From assembly GCA_903929135.1 (NCBI GenBank), contig CAIYTH010000026.1, positions 1 to 45,621 on the forward strand: 45,621 bases of DNA, given 5' to 3'. The position numbers and the translations under genes were made by a program. Source of the stretch: an uncultured Chlorobiales bacterium. Its GTDB lineage: Bacteria; Bacteroidota; Chlorobiia; Chlorobiales; Chlorobiaceae. Positions 34,523 to 42,753 of the stretch are shown here, piece after piece (the first letter of the stretch is position 1; each line of letters begins with the position of its first letter). The notes under the pieces were generated by a model. The model was not told the DNA's origin. It saw only the letters and a program-made list of their open reading frames with translations, and searched no databases.

Positions 34523-34987
34523 TCAGAGCCTCTTGTATGCGCTGGCGATCTTCTCGTCCTTCTTCACGCCGAGTGAGGCGAGCCAGAAGAGCACCGGTTC
34601 GGGGAGGATCATGAACAGGCCGCCATCGGGCTGGAACGTGACGGCATGTGCCTGCGTCTGGAGGTACAGGTTCAGGAAATGGGCGCCCGCGAGGCCCGAG
34701 GCCAGGTCTGCGGCAAAGAGGGCGTAGCCGAGGGCGATGAGTTGCTGCTGGAGCTTGCGGTTCTTGAACTGGAAGATGGCTGCGAGCGAAGCGACGCCGG
34801 TAAGCGGTGAAAAGATGCCGCCGGCGATGCTGCCTGCGGTGACAAGGATGCCTGCACCCTGTACATCCCTGAAGTCGCCGAAAAGGACGATATGTCCCGC
34901 CTGGAAGGTCCAGAAGGGCATGGCCATGCTGCCGAAGGCGAGCAGCGCGGCAAGGAGGAGGTAAAGGGTCTGGACTCTGGAGAGCAT
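34523..34987 (-). CDS. DUF4293-family membrane protein
   Basis: This 154-residue protein has about four hydrophobic segments (LYLLLAALLAFGSMAMPFW; ILVTAGSIAGGIFSPLTGVASLAAIF; an ALGYALFAADLASGLAGAHF segment; FMILPEPVLFWLASLGV). The start LSRVQTLYLLLAALL and the charged end KDEKIASAYKRL match the DUF4293 family found in Bacteroidota and Chlorobiota. Function is unknown. It is the first gene of the run with pdxA and ftsE. Confidence 0.78.
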   Translation of the reverse strand: MLSRVQTLYLLLAALLAFGSMAMPFWTFQAGHIVLFGDFRDVQGAGILVTAGSIAGGIFSPLTGVASLAAIFQFKNRKLQQQLIALGYALFAADLASGLAGAHFLNLYLQTQAHAVTFQPDGGLFMILPEPVLFWLASLGVKKDEKIASAYKRL

Positions 34988-35342
34988 GGTTGATACCGGT
35001 TAGATGATCGATTGCTTTCGATGAATATAATCAAAATGCTTGTCATCGTCGGACCTCACTGAACTCTTGGGGCCGATGTCTCTACCGGCAGGAGGCGGCA
35101 TTTCGAGGAGTAAATGTCAGGTACATGAATCGACAGCACGAACGACGAGAGAGGCTTCGATCTCCACTTCTTGCTGCAACCCGAATGGACACGGAGCATC
35201 CTTTCGTCGCTGCATACGGGAGAGACCATCGTCTTCGGCACTGGATGTTGATGACGATCACCGGCAGGAACGTTGATTCCGCCAACGGCCACCGGATGTT
35301 CGGGCTGTTGACGGAATCGGCAGAGGGAGCGCGCGTACGCCT
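34988..35342. other. Intergenic region, no gene seen
   Basis: This 355-nt stretch lies between two minus-strand genes. Short frames on both strands are open because of high GC but have no ribosome binding site or recognisable motif. It must contain the promoter of the DUF4293-pdxA-ftsE run. Confidence 0.4.
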
Positions 35343-35810
35343 TTATTTCGTGGTGCCTGTAGTCTGGCTGAAACCGGTAGATACTTTTTCGACAAGATGG
35401 AATTTGCCTGGCATCATGACAGACCAGATTTTGTTGAACTTGTGTCCGTTGGTGTCGCCGGGTTGCTGATCCGCATCGAAGTAATAGAGAGGATAGCTTC
35501 TAAAGGTGGTCTGCATTTTCCCGTCTTTTCTGCGGATGGTGCCGAAATCTGTTGAAGCCATTTCAGGGGAAGCCGACAAAATCGCTCCCTGGAAGAATGG
35601 TGGCCATTTTTCCAGGATTTTGCCGCTGACCGTACTCATGTTCGGCGAATCATGATTGCTCCAGTAGAGCGTTCTCCCTCTGGCGTCAGCTAAATAATGT
35701 CCGACGCCGGCTTTATACATGACGGTCACATCCGGCGGGGTAGCGGTGGCATGTTGCAGGCCAAAAAGCATCAAAACCAGAATACCGATCAGTAGCTGAA
35801 TCTTTTTCAT
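35343..35810 (-). CDS. Secreted protein of the COG4315 lipoprotein-repeat type
   Basis: ATG 35810 follows AAAGGGGGATGAA, a good ribosome binding site. The 155-residue product has a signal peptide (IQLLIGILVLMLFGL, cleavage near ATA-TP) and no lipobox Cys. It then has two units of the family repeat: GHYLADARGRTLYWSNHDSP...KWPPF and FRSYPLYYFDADQQPGDTNG. These match the periplasmic COG4315 repeat (GxYLxDxxGxTLYxFxxD). The Cys normally found in the repeat is absent here. The role is unknown. The start overlaps the end of the aldolase remnant. Confidence 0.75.
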   Translation of the reverse strand: MKKIQLLIGILVLMLFGLQHATATPPDVTVMYKAGVGHYLADARGRTLYWSNHDSPNMSTVSGKILEKWPPFFQGAILSASPEMASTDFGTIRRKDGKMQTTFRSYPLYYFDADQQPGDTNGHKFNKIWSVMMPGKFHLVEKVSTGFSQTTGTTK

Positions 35811-36187
35811 TTCATCCCCCTTTGTTTAGCCCTTATTGTTTTCGAGTCGACGGCTCTCTGTCCGGGATGCATCGAGTGTCTGCCTCGCTGGGGGACACAG
35901 AACAGGAGCAGCTTTTCATCATGTCGTAACCGTACTTTGAAAATAAAAGTTTCATGGTTGGGCGGGTGCGTCGGTTGCTTTATGGGCAGGAGAGGGCGAT
36001 GGCCGGATATCCGCACTCGCATGGCCACTGCCCCGGCATCGACCTTGATGCCGGGAATGATGCCAGCCACGGTCAGCACCTGAACGATGGGTTTTCCCTC
36101 GTTCGTTGCCTGCCGGTTCGTTTCGTCGTAGAGAATCGCATCGCTGACCAGTGCCATGGCGGTTACCATGAGTTCCTGTGTGTTCAT
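35807..36187 (-). pseudogene. Class I fructose-bisphosphate aldolase remnant (internal deletion)
   Basis: ATG 36187 opens with NTQELMVTAMALV, the N-terminus of class I aldolase. It then jumps directly to SDAILYDETNRQATNEGKP and AGIIPGIKVDAGAVA, which in the full enzyme lie roughly 60-110 residues further on. The intervening segment is missing, and after AGAVA the frame loses all likeness to the family. The Schiff-base lysine region near the C-terminus is absent. The product cannot be a working aldolase. The open frame continues to 35807, so a fusion peptide could still be made. Recognition rests on two blocks that appear in the right order. Confidence 0.72.
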
Positions 36188-36213
36188 GATGGATTGGGGG
36201 GAGGTTGGTATCA

Positions 36214-37911
36214 TCAGCCAAAGGTAAATGCGAAAGCTTCGGCGCCGGGATCGAGAAATTCGATACGGAACGTCCGGGCCCTGTTGCCGCCACGTTGCCG
36301 GATGAGCTGGTACAGGCGTTGCTCGCGGATGACGCCGTTGCCATTCGCGTCGATATCGGTGCCGTGATCGGTGCCGGGCGCCTTTCCGTCGAGAGTCACC
36401 CGGAACCTGATTGGTTTCCGGTCCGGGGAGGCGAGCACCAGGTGCAGGTCTCGGCCTTCAAAACGGTAACTTATTGACCCGCCGATGGTAACTGATATCG
36501 CCGCTTCGGCGGTTATCAGCCATTTTCCGCTCAGCCCCCATTGGTCAGGTTCGAGTTCCCGGGGCGATGAGTAGTCGCTCGCGCGGTCCTGCACGAGCCT
36601 TTCGGGTGAAGCGAGATTTTCCTGTCGGGCATAGCCGAGATAGGTTTCGGCAGAGCGTTGCATCTCCGTGGTCGCCGCCGTAACGCCAGCCCCCTTGACG
36701 TCCACCAGTTCACGATTCCCCTGCGGAGCCGCCCCGTGGGCTTCGGCGAGCAGTTTCTGGACCAGGCGTTCGGTCTCATGGTACCGACCTTCCCCGATAT
36801 GCTGATCACGGATCCGTCCCTGGGTATCGAAGAGGAACTCGGCCGGCCATGCCCGGTTCCTGAATGCGTTCCATATCGCGTAGTCGTTGTCCATCGCCAC
36901 CGGCCAGGTGATGCCGAGATCGCTGACGGCCCGCCTGACGTTCAGCGAATCCTTTTCAAAAGCGAATTCCGGCGAATGGACGCTGATGACGATCAGTCCC
37001 TGTGACCGATATTTTTCATGCCAGGCTTTCAGGTAGGGGAGGGTGCGGAGGCAGTTGATGCATGAGTAGGTCCAGAAATCGATCAGGACCACATGGCCCT
37101 GCAGCGACCGGGCGGTAAGGGGAGGTGAGTTGAGCCACAGGGTGGCGCCGGTCAAGGGGGGTATTGATGAACTTTCCCTGCTGATGGTCGATGGCTCGGG
37201 TTTGAACCTTGAAATGAGCCGCTCTTCGGTGCCGGTGGTGTTGAAAAACGACAATTTCGAGAGCAGCCGTGTGTCAAGTCCTAAGGCGATGAAAACCACT
37301 CCCGCCACCACGGCGACTCCAAGTCCACGGCGTATCCATTGCTCCGCCCCGAAACCGCGCTTCAGGATGCTCAATACTTTTCCTCCCGCCATGAGGGCGA
37401 CACCGAGAGATGTTGCCGCACCGAAGGCGAAAACCATGAGCAGCAGCGCCGTGTAGGGAGACGCCCCCTTGAGCGCGGCACCGGTAAGCACAAGCCCCAG
37501 GATCGGGCCTGCGCAGGGGGCCCACAGAAAGCCGACGGCAACGCCGAGGAGCAGGGAACCTTTCATGCTGCCTTGCCGATCGGCCTCAAGCTGGAGCTGG
37601 CCGCCAAATTTTACGAACGGACGCATAAGACGCTCTGAAAGCGAGGGTGATACAAGCGCCAGCCCCATGAGCAGCAGCAGCAGCATGGCGGCATATCGGC
37701 CATATTGATTGATTTCGACCAGCCAGGCGCCACCGATAGCGGCGAACGTGGCCAGAAGCGTGAAGGTCGCAGCCATGCCGATCAGGACGGGTAGGCCGTT
37801 CCGGGTGAACGACTTGTCCGACCTTGCGAAGACGAACGGCAGAACCGGCAGGACGCAGGGGCTGAAAATGGTCAGGAGCCCGCCGAGGTACACCAGAAAA
37901 AAAATCAGCAT
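36214..37911 (-). CDS. DipZ-type protein: CcdA/DsbD membrane domain plus TlpA-like thioredoxin domain
   Basis: This 565-residue protein has three parts. Residues 1-215 form a CcdA/DsbD-like membrane domain with the redox cysteines C19 (FSPCVLP) and C133 (WAPCAGP). Residues about 255-400 are a TlpA-like thioredoxin domain with C284-I-N-C287. Residues about 420-565 are a beta-rich DipZ C-terminal domain. It should carry electrons across the membrane to the periplasm for disulfide reduction or cytochrome c maturation. It is followed after 26 nt by the aldolase remnant. The 297 nt upstream (37912-38208) show no gene. Confidence 0.9.
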   Translation of the reverse strand: MLIFFLVYLGGLLTIFSPCVLPVLPFVFARSDKSFTRNGLPVLIGMAATFTLLATFAAIGGAWLVEINQYGRYAAMLLLLLMGLALVSPSLSERLMRPFVKFGGQLQLEADRQGSMKGSLLLGVAVGFLWAPCAGPILGLVLTGAALKGASPYTALLLMVFAFGAATSLGVALMAGGKVLSILKRGFGAEQWIRRGLGVAVVAGVVFIALGLDTRLLSKLSFFNTTGTEERLISRFKPEPSTISRESSSIPPLTGATLWLNSPPLTARSLQGHVVLIDFWTYSCINCLRTLPYLKAWHEKYRSQGLIVISVHSPEFAFEKDSLNVRRAVSDLGITWPVAMDNDYAIWNAFRNRAWPAEFLFDTQGRIRDQHIGEGRYHETERLVQKLLAEAHGAAPQGNRELVDVKGAGVTAATTEMQRSAETYLGYARQENLASPERLVQDRASDYSSPRELEPDQWGLSGKWLITAEAAISVTIGGSISYRFEGRDLHLVLASPDRKPIRFRVTLDGKAPGTDHGTDIDANGNGVIREQRLYQLIRQRGGNRARTFRIEFLDPGAEAFAFTFG

Positions 37912-38208
37912 GATGCTCAGGATTTTTGTTTCAGGTCATCAGCGAACGCGTAGCCGGGTTGTCAATACACTCAGGCGGCCGTACTGCGGAATCCTGGGGC
38001 GCATTTGCAGATTCATGCAAGAGATTCGGGAACGAAGGGGGGATCGCACATCGAGCAGCCTGCCGTGACATGGCGTCGACGCGTCGAGCCATAGCTTCCA
38101 GATGCCCGGTGATCCTCGTTTATGGCAATGGAGAGGAACGACAAAAAGTTGCAGGTGGACATGGACCCCGGTTGAAAGCTCCCCGGAGCGTTCCGGTAGT
38201 GATGGCGA

Positions 38209-39498
38209 TCATGAGGGACGATTGCCGGAGAGCTGTTCGATGGTTTCGGCGATGATCAGCGTGGCGCCAAGGCGGGACTTCACGAACGCTCCGGCCCGAT
38301 CTCCAGCCACCCGCAGCTGCTTCGGGTCGTCTGCGAAGCGTTTCAGCGCCTCGCGCAGTCCCGCCTCGCCGTCGATGGTTCGGGCTCCGCCGGCGTCGAT
38401 GAGTTCCTGGGCTTCGGGCGATTTGCCGTAGTTCGGACCGAACAGCACCGGAATGCCGTGCACGGCCGGTTCGATCGTGTTGTGCACGTTGACGCCGAAG
38501 GCTCCGCCGACGTAGGCGATCGAGGCGATCGTGTAGAGCTCGGCGAGGTAACCGGTCTGGTCAACGACGAGCACCTGCCTGGAAGGGTCGAACGATTCAT
38601 CCATTGTTGAAATCGTCACGGCGTCGAGGCCTCGTTCCCGCAGGCCGGCCATGATCCGGTCGATGTTCGGGCGGTCGACCTTGTGAGGCACCAGCACGAG
38701 GCTCAGCTTCTCCCTGAGCGGGAGCCAGGAGGGGAGCAGCACCGACTCGTCAGGTTCCCAGGTGCTGCCAGCAACCAGCACCGACCGGCCCCGGAACAGG
38801 GGATTGAGCTTTGCAGCCCGCTCGTCGCTGTTGCGCTGGCGTTCGTAGACCTGGTCGAAGCGCGGGTCTCCTGCCTGCACGACGTTCCTGCATCCGAACG
38901 AGGTCATGAACGCCTCGCGGTCGGTTTCGCCGACGGTGAAGATGACGTCGAACAGTGAGAACAGGTCCCGGTAGAATCCCTTGAGCAGCGGGTTGAAACA
39001 GAGGGAGCCGGAAGGCAGTGCCGCCGCTGCGAGCACCATGGTTGTGCCGCTTCGCTTCAGGGCTTCGAGGTGGTTGGGCCAGAAGTCGTACCGCATCAGC
39101 ATGAAGATGTCCGGCCTGACGAGTTCTACCATCCGACGGGCGTTGTCGGGCGTGTCGAGCGGCAGGTAGAAGACGGCCGAAGCGTCACTGAAATCCTTGC
39201 GCGCCTCGTAGCCGGAGTCCGAGAGGAACGACACGACGACGTCGAGGTTCGGCATTCTCCGCCTGAGTTTGGCGATGACCGGGCGGGCCTGCTCGAATTC
39301 GCCCACCGATGAGGCGTGCACCCAGAGCCGGCAGGAGGGCGCAGGGACGGCGCGTAGCTTTCGTCCGATATCGTCGAAAAGCCCTTTTCGCAGTTCACGG
39401 AAGGTTTTCAGGTCCCTGATGCGCGGCGACAGCAGGCGCAACAGACCCGGCAGGAGGTGAGACAGTATTCTGTATGCGGCAAGGGAGAGACCGGGCAT
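38209..39498 (-). CDS. waaA: 3-deoxy-D-manno-octulosonic acid (Kdo) transferase
   Basis: This 429-residue GT30 enzyme attaches Kdo to lipid A precursor at the inner membrane. Recognised by LWVHASSVGEFEQARPVI with the catalytic E67, then LPLDTPDNARRMVELVRPDIFMLM, the VAGSTWEPDE nucleotide-binding region and the VNVHNTIEPAVHGIPVLFGPNYGKSPEA acceptor loop. An N-terminal hydrophobic stretch (YRILSHLLPGLLRLL) anchors it. It indicates a Kdo-containing LPS. It stands alone; the next plus-strand gene is divergent. Confidence 0.95.
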   Translation of the reverse strand: MPGLSLAAYRILSHLLPGLLRLLSPRIRDLKTFRELRKGLFDDIGRKLRAVPAPSCRLWVHASSVGEFEQARPVIAKLRRRMPNLDVVVSFLSDSGYEARKDFSDASAVFYLPLDTPDNARRMVELVRPDIFMLMRYDFWPNHLEALKRSGTTMVLAAAALPSGSLCFNPLLKGFYRDLFSLFDVIFTVGETDREAFMTSFGCRNVVQAGDPRFDQVYERQRNSDERAAKLNPLFRGRSVLVAGSTWEPDESVLLPSWLPLREKLSLVLVPHKVDRPNIDRIMAGLRERGLDAVTISTMDESFDPSRQVLVVDQTGYLAELYTIASIAYVGGAFGVNVHNTIEPAVHGIPVLFGPNYGKSPEAQELIDAGGARTIDGEAGLREALKRFADDPKQLRVAGDRAGAFVKSRLGATLIIAETIEQLSGNRPS

Positions 39499-39680
39499 GT
39501 CCTTCGGGTGACAGCTTGGAAAATCGGCACGGTCGGTTCCGGCCTGAGCCGGGCCTCCGTGGCGTAGCGTTCACGACAAGGTAAGAAAAAAACAGGCAAT
39601 GCCGGCCTTCGGGGCGGTTGTCGCGTATCGTTGCCGTTGCGTATTATACAGGAGAACCCGCTTTCCTATCTTCCCGGAAC

Positions 39681-39929
39681 ATGACATTCATGCCCGACCG
39701 TCTGATCGAACATACCGCCGACCTCTATTCCGAATTGACTGCCGGGATTTTCGAGTCGCAGTCCCTCTCCCGGATCCACCCTGGATCGTACGAACTGATC
39801 GGGTTTTGCCGGATTGGCGAGCGTCTTGCAGATGGGATGTTCTTCGGGCGAACCGTCACCTGCCAGGGAGGCGGGGTTGAACGCCCTTCCGACGGGAGCC
39901 TGTCGGCGAACATCATGAAGGATATCTGA
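39681..39929 (+). CDS. Small hypothetical protein upstream of thpR
   Basis: ATG 39681 gives 82 residues (an upstream TTG at 39618 would give 103). The product has no signal peptide, membrane segment or motif that I recognise. The stop TGA at 39927-39929 is one base before the thpR ATG, so the two are likely translationally coupled. This spacing is the main reason for calling the gene. Confidence 0.5.
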   Translation: MTFMPDRLIEHTADLYSELTAGIFESQSLSRIHPGSYELIGFCRIGERLADGMFFGRTVTCQGGGVERPSDGSLSANIMKDI

Positions 39930-39930
39930 G

Positions 39931-40473
39931 ATGGAGGTCAAGCGGGTATTCATCGCCATGCCAGCCGGGCTGGAGCTTACGGAATTCGCCGCAGGATTTC
40001 GCCGGGCACATGCGGAGTTGAACGTCAGGTGGATCAGGCCCGAAAACCTGCATGTCACGATGGTGCCTCCATGGGAAGTCCAGGAAACGGACCCTGTTTG
40101 CCGCGCGCTGGAAGGGATCGCGGCTGCCCATGCACCGGTATCCGTCCATTTCGATACCGTTTCGTTCGGCCCCGATGCCCGTCGGCCGAAACTGGTCTGG
40201 GCGACGGGGAAGGCTCCTGCAGCATTAACGGAGCTCTCTGCCGGCCTCCGGTCCTCCTTCGGGAGCGGGGCAGAGGCCAGGCGAAAATTCCTGTTCCACC
40301 TCACTCTCGCTCGCCTCAACCGCCAGTCAATCAGCTCTTCGGGCGACCTGAAGCTCCGTGGTGCCGTCGAGTGGCATGGCCTCCTCGACACGCTCTGCCT
40401 CTACGAGTCCATCCTGAAGCCGTCGGGTGCAGAATACCGTGTCCTCTGCCGCTGTCCGCTCTCCGGAAGTTGA
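39931..40473 (+). CDS. thpR: RNA 2',3'-cyclic phosphodiesterase / LigT-like 2H protein
   Basis: This 180-residue 2H-phosphoesterase has both catalytic H-x-T motifs: H41-V-T43 in NLHVTMVPPWEV and H123-L-T125 in FHLTLARL. Such enzymes hydrolyse 2',3'-cyclic phosphate RNA ends to 2'-phosphates. The opening KRVFIAMPAG matches the family start. It is one base from the small upstream gene. No RNA repair partner lies nearby. Confidence 0.92.
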   Translation: MEVKRVFIAMPAGLELTEFAAGFRRAHAELNVRWIRPENLHVTMVPPWEVQETDPVCRALEGIAAAHAPVSVHFDTVSFGPDARRPKLVWATGKAPAALTELSAGLRSSFGSGAEARRKFLFHLTLARLNRQSISSSGDLKLRGAVEWHGLLDTLCLYESILKPSGAEYRVLCRCPLSGS

Positions 40474-40797
40474 GCGGTTTCTTGTGGCACTCGGCTACCT
40501 TTACTCGAAACAGTACTCCCGGTTTTCTTGCTGGACAGCAGGCCGGTAGCACATCTTCAACTATCGCCCGATTGCAGTCTCTTGCCTTTGCTAACTCGGT
40601 TTCAATGGCAATGATGCCTTTGCAAGGATTCCTGGCATTCGGTTGCGTTGACCAATATCCCGAAGGTGAAGGGTCTCAAGCGGCCTGTTGAATCGAGTAT
40701 GGAAAAAAGATCGTAATGAATGGGATGCGGTGTGTCGCTGATAACCAGGCAGACCGGAAAAGTCAGCAGGAGCAATCAGGTTGAGGGCATCATGTAC
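40474..40797. other. Intergenic region, no gene seen
   Basis: This 324-nt stretch lies between the convergent thpR and the chlorosome-envelope run. It is less GC-rich than its left neighbour. I see no ribosome binding site, RNA gene or terminator with a T-run. It marks the left border of the antenna locus. Confidence 0.4.
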
Positions 40798-41022
40798 TCA
40801 GTTGCCCTGATCGTTTGTGCTTTTCGGTTGCATCATGTTGCCGATCTCTGTCAAAGCACTCCCAGCCTTCATGACCAGCGATCCAACCGCAAATGCTCCA
40901 AATCCGACTATGGCGATGCCCGCAAGGCCATGAAGGATAGGTGGGGCGACAGGAGCAAGCAGTACCGTCCCGCCGATTCCGACTACATTTTTTACAATAT
41001 CTGCCGGGTTTGGCTGATTCAT
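40798..41022 (-). CDS. Small hydrophobic chlorosome-envelope-like protein (paralogue of 41300-41611)
   Basis: ATG 41022 is preferred over ATG 41040 because GGAGT lies 8 nt upstream. The 74-residue product has a hydrophobic core that lines up with the protein at 41300-41611: PxxxP, then H-x-L, a GxGxFA core and SL[VI] (here VAPPILHGLAGIAIVGFGAF, AVGSLV). Small hydrophobic proteins of this shape form the CsmC/CsmD group of chlorosome envelopes. The call is by pattern and by position beside a CsmB-like gene and csmE. It is the last gene of a four-gene minus-strand run. Confidence 0.55.
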   Translation of the reverse strand: MNQPNPADIVKNVVGIGGTVLLAPVAPPILHGLAGIAIVGFGAFAVGSLVMKAGSALTEIGNMMQPKSTNDQGN

Positions 41023-41060
41023 AGAGAATAACTCCATCATGTAAGGATTTGTAAGTTTTA

Positions 41061-41297
41061 TCAGTTAAGATTGGCCTGACATCTGGAGCCGGCCATATCG
41101 CATGACTTGGCATACTTCTCGCCCGCTGCGAAGCCCTCTATGAAGACTACCTCGGCAAACTCCTCAAGCTTCATGCCCATATCGATCTCCTGGGTGAGAT
41201 ACGATTCAAGGTTACGTGGCTTCATATGTCTGTTCATTTTATTCACATATGAAAACCATGCCTTCTGAACTTCCTGCATCCATAAAATTTTTGACAT
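41061..41297 (-). CDS. Unrecognised 78-residue protein in the chlorosome run
   Basis: ATG 41297 lies 2 nt after the upstream stop, so translation is coupled. The product is soluble and charged, with an aromatic N-terminus (QEVQKAWFSYVNKMNRHM), an acidic helical middle (MGMKLEEFAEVVFIEGF) and two Cys near the end. It has no likeness to Csm proteins or any family I know. Being between two envelope-like genes, it may be an assembly factor or an unnoticed chlorosome component (inference only). Confidence 0.6.
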   Translation of the reverse strand: MSKILWMQEVQKAWFSYVNKMNRHMKPRNLESYLTQEIDMGMKLEEFAEVVFIEGFAAGEKYAKSCDMAGSRCQANLN

Positions 41298-41299
41298 GG

Positions 41300-41611
41300 C
41301 TATTGATTTTTTTCGGTTTCGGGACTGACAGCGGCCTCGTCACCGGACAGGCTCGTGTCTGCATGGATGATTTCCGGATTCGCCTTGCCAGGTTCGACTG
41401 CGGGCATGAGGCCTGAATTCCTGGCCAGCCGGAGCACTTTAATGTTGAACGGGCTTATCAATGATGAAATCGCAAAAAATCCGGCCCCGGTCAATACGGC
41501 AAGGCTCAAGGCATGAAAGGCAAACGGCAGGCCAACGATGGGGAGCATCATCGCAAGTCCCTTCATACCATCGGAAGGCACCTTGATTGGCGAAGATCCA
41601 GCATCGGACAT
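41300..41611 (-). CDS. Chlorosome envelope-like protein, CsmC/CsmD-type hydrophobic core
   Basis: This 103-residue protein has one long hydrophobic region, residues about 17-52 (GLAMMLPIVGLPFAFHALSL, AVLTGAGFFAISSLI), and a charged tail. The core shares PxxxP, HxL, GxGxFA and SLI positions with the 74-residue protein at 40798-41022, so the two are paralogues. The monotopic shape and the neighbouring CsmB-like gene suggest the CsmC/CsmD motif family, which lies in the galactolipid envelope of chlorosomes. It is the second gene of the run; a strong hairpin separates it from the first. Confidence 0.6.
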   Translation of the reverse strand: MSDAGSSPIKVPSDGMKGLAMMLPIVGLPFAFHALSLAVLTGAGFFAISSLISPFNIKVLRLARNSGLMPAVEPGKANPEIIHADTSLSGDEAAVSPETEKNQ

Positions 41612-41644
41612 GAATCGGATCGGTTAAAGGTGGAATCGGAACCG

Positions 41645-41674
41645 AAGCATCCCATGCGGCGACATGGGATGCTT
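41645..41674 (-). promoter_or_regulatory. Perfect 12-bp intercistronic hairpin
   Basis: AAGCATCCCATG (41645-41656) and CATGGGATGCTT (41663-41674) are exact reverse complements around a 6-nt loop. On the transcript it lies 18 nt after the stop of the CsmB-like gene and 33 nt before the next start. No T-run follows, so it looks like an mRNA-stabilising or attenuating hairpin that would keep the first, presumably abundant, product high. Confidence 0.7.
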
Positions 41675-41692
41675 ACGGACTTCGTCATATAA

Positions 41693-41920
41693 CTATTGTT
41701 TTGGGGCAATCGACGATGCGATGTTCTGCACTGCCTGGTTCACGGCATTGACAACGTTCCCGACGGTTTCTACGGAACTCTTCGATAACGGTTCCACGGC
41801 AGATACAGCCGATTTGATGCCGTTGGTGACCAGGTCCACCTGCATCTGGCCAAGTTTTCCGAGCGACTCCATCAGGTCGTTGAGTACGCTTGCGAAATCG
41901 ACGGGTTTTTCGTTTTCCAT
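41693..41920 (-). CDS. Chlorosome envelope protein, CsmB/CsmF family
   Basis: This 75-residue protein has the size and layout of CsmB/CsmF: a short polar N-terminus, an amphipathic helix (VLNDLMESLGKLGQMQVDLV), a SAVSAVEPLSKSSVETVGN middle and the ending VQNIASSIAPKQ. CsmB is among the most abundant proteins of the chlorosome envelope and lies in the lipid monolayer. I remember the C. tepidum protein as very alike in length, in the QMQVD and EPLxK stretches and in the IAPK end, but cannot separate CsmB from CsmF by eye. It is the first gene of the minus-strand run, and an AT-rich divergent promoter region (41921-42216) lies upstream. Confidence 0.82.
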   Translation of the reverse strand: MENEKPVDFASVLNDLMESLGKLGQMQVDLVTNGIKSAVSAVEPLSKSSVETVGNVVNAVNQAVQNIASSIAPKQ

Positions 41921-42216
41921 GGTTATCAGATTTTGAAATTGATGAGTTCAGCAACTGAGGTCAATATCCTGAATTCGGCTCATCTGCTTTGCGATAAGCA
42001 AATAGCCGGCAACGGCGGCTCATACGGGCTATAAATACGACAAAAATTATCCCAGAAAGCCGCCACGGTACGCTATCCTGTGAGAATAATAATATTTTTT
42101 TATTTTTACCACAAATGTTACAATTCATGGATTCGTTATTCACGGGGCTGCGTTTTGAGCGGATATTCGATACGTGTGAGTCCATACAGCACCCATAATT
42201 TCAAGATGAAGTGATC

Positions 42217-42720
42217 ATGTCCTTCAGATGGTGGAAAAGGCACTCACCAAAGCCTGTTTCCGAATCACGTTTGCCGATCAAGGTAAGGATCGAGCCGGTT
42301 CAGGACACTACGTCGCCGGATCCGTGGGAATGCTCGGGAGCGACAGGAACCCGGGAGCCGGACCTGCCGAGCACGACGCACGAAACATACCGGGACGGAT
42401 CGGTCTATAGGGATTCAATCGCATTTTCAAACCCATTCGGCAGGTGCGGATTCAGTACGGGTGTTCAGGAACAGGAACAACCGTCCGGATGCGAAATGAT
42501 TGCAGAGCGGTTGTCAGCCATTCTCCAGGATGAGCATTTTCGCGACAGGATCATGGATTCCGACAGTCTCGAGGAGTGCCTGCAAATCATCGGGGAAGTA
42601 TCCGATCGGCCAAAAGTGACGATACGGAGAGAAGAGCCGCCCTGTGGTGAAGAGCATGCGCCAGACTGTTGCGGCGATTTTTCACTTTGGGGAAAAAGAA
42701 TCCCCGGGCACAGTTCATAG
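42217..42720 (+). CDS. Unrecognised protein upstream of csmE
   Basis: ATG 42217 (GTG 42211 also possible) gives 167 residues. The first 90 residues are Pro/Ser/Thr/Gly-rich and probably disordered. Residues about 95-130 form a helical segment (ERLSAILQDEHFRDRIMDSD, then SLEECLQIIGEV) that loosely resembles the Nif11 leader pattern. The tail has three Cys (PPCGEEHAPDCCGDFS). No signal peptide or membrane segment is seen. It is divergent from the csm run and 33 nt before csmE, so it is probably co-transcribed with csmE. Function is unknown. Confidence 0.6.
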   Translation: MSFRWWKRHSPKPVSESRLPIKVRIEPVQDTTSPDPWECSGATGTREPDLPSTTHETYRDGSVYRDSIAFSNPFGRCGFSTGVQEQEQPSGCEMIAERLSAILQDEHFRDRIMDSDSLEECLQIIGEVSDRPKVTIRREEPPCGEEHAPDCCGDFSLWGKRIPGHSS

Positions 42721-42753
42721 TCAAACGAAAAATATTGATCAACCGTCAACCAC

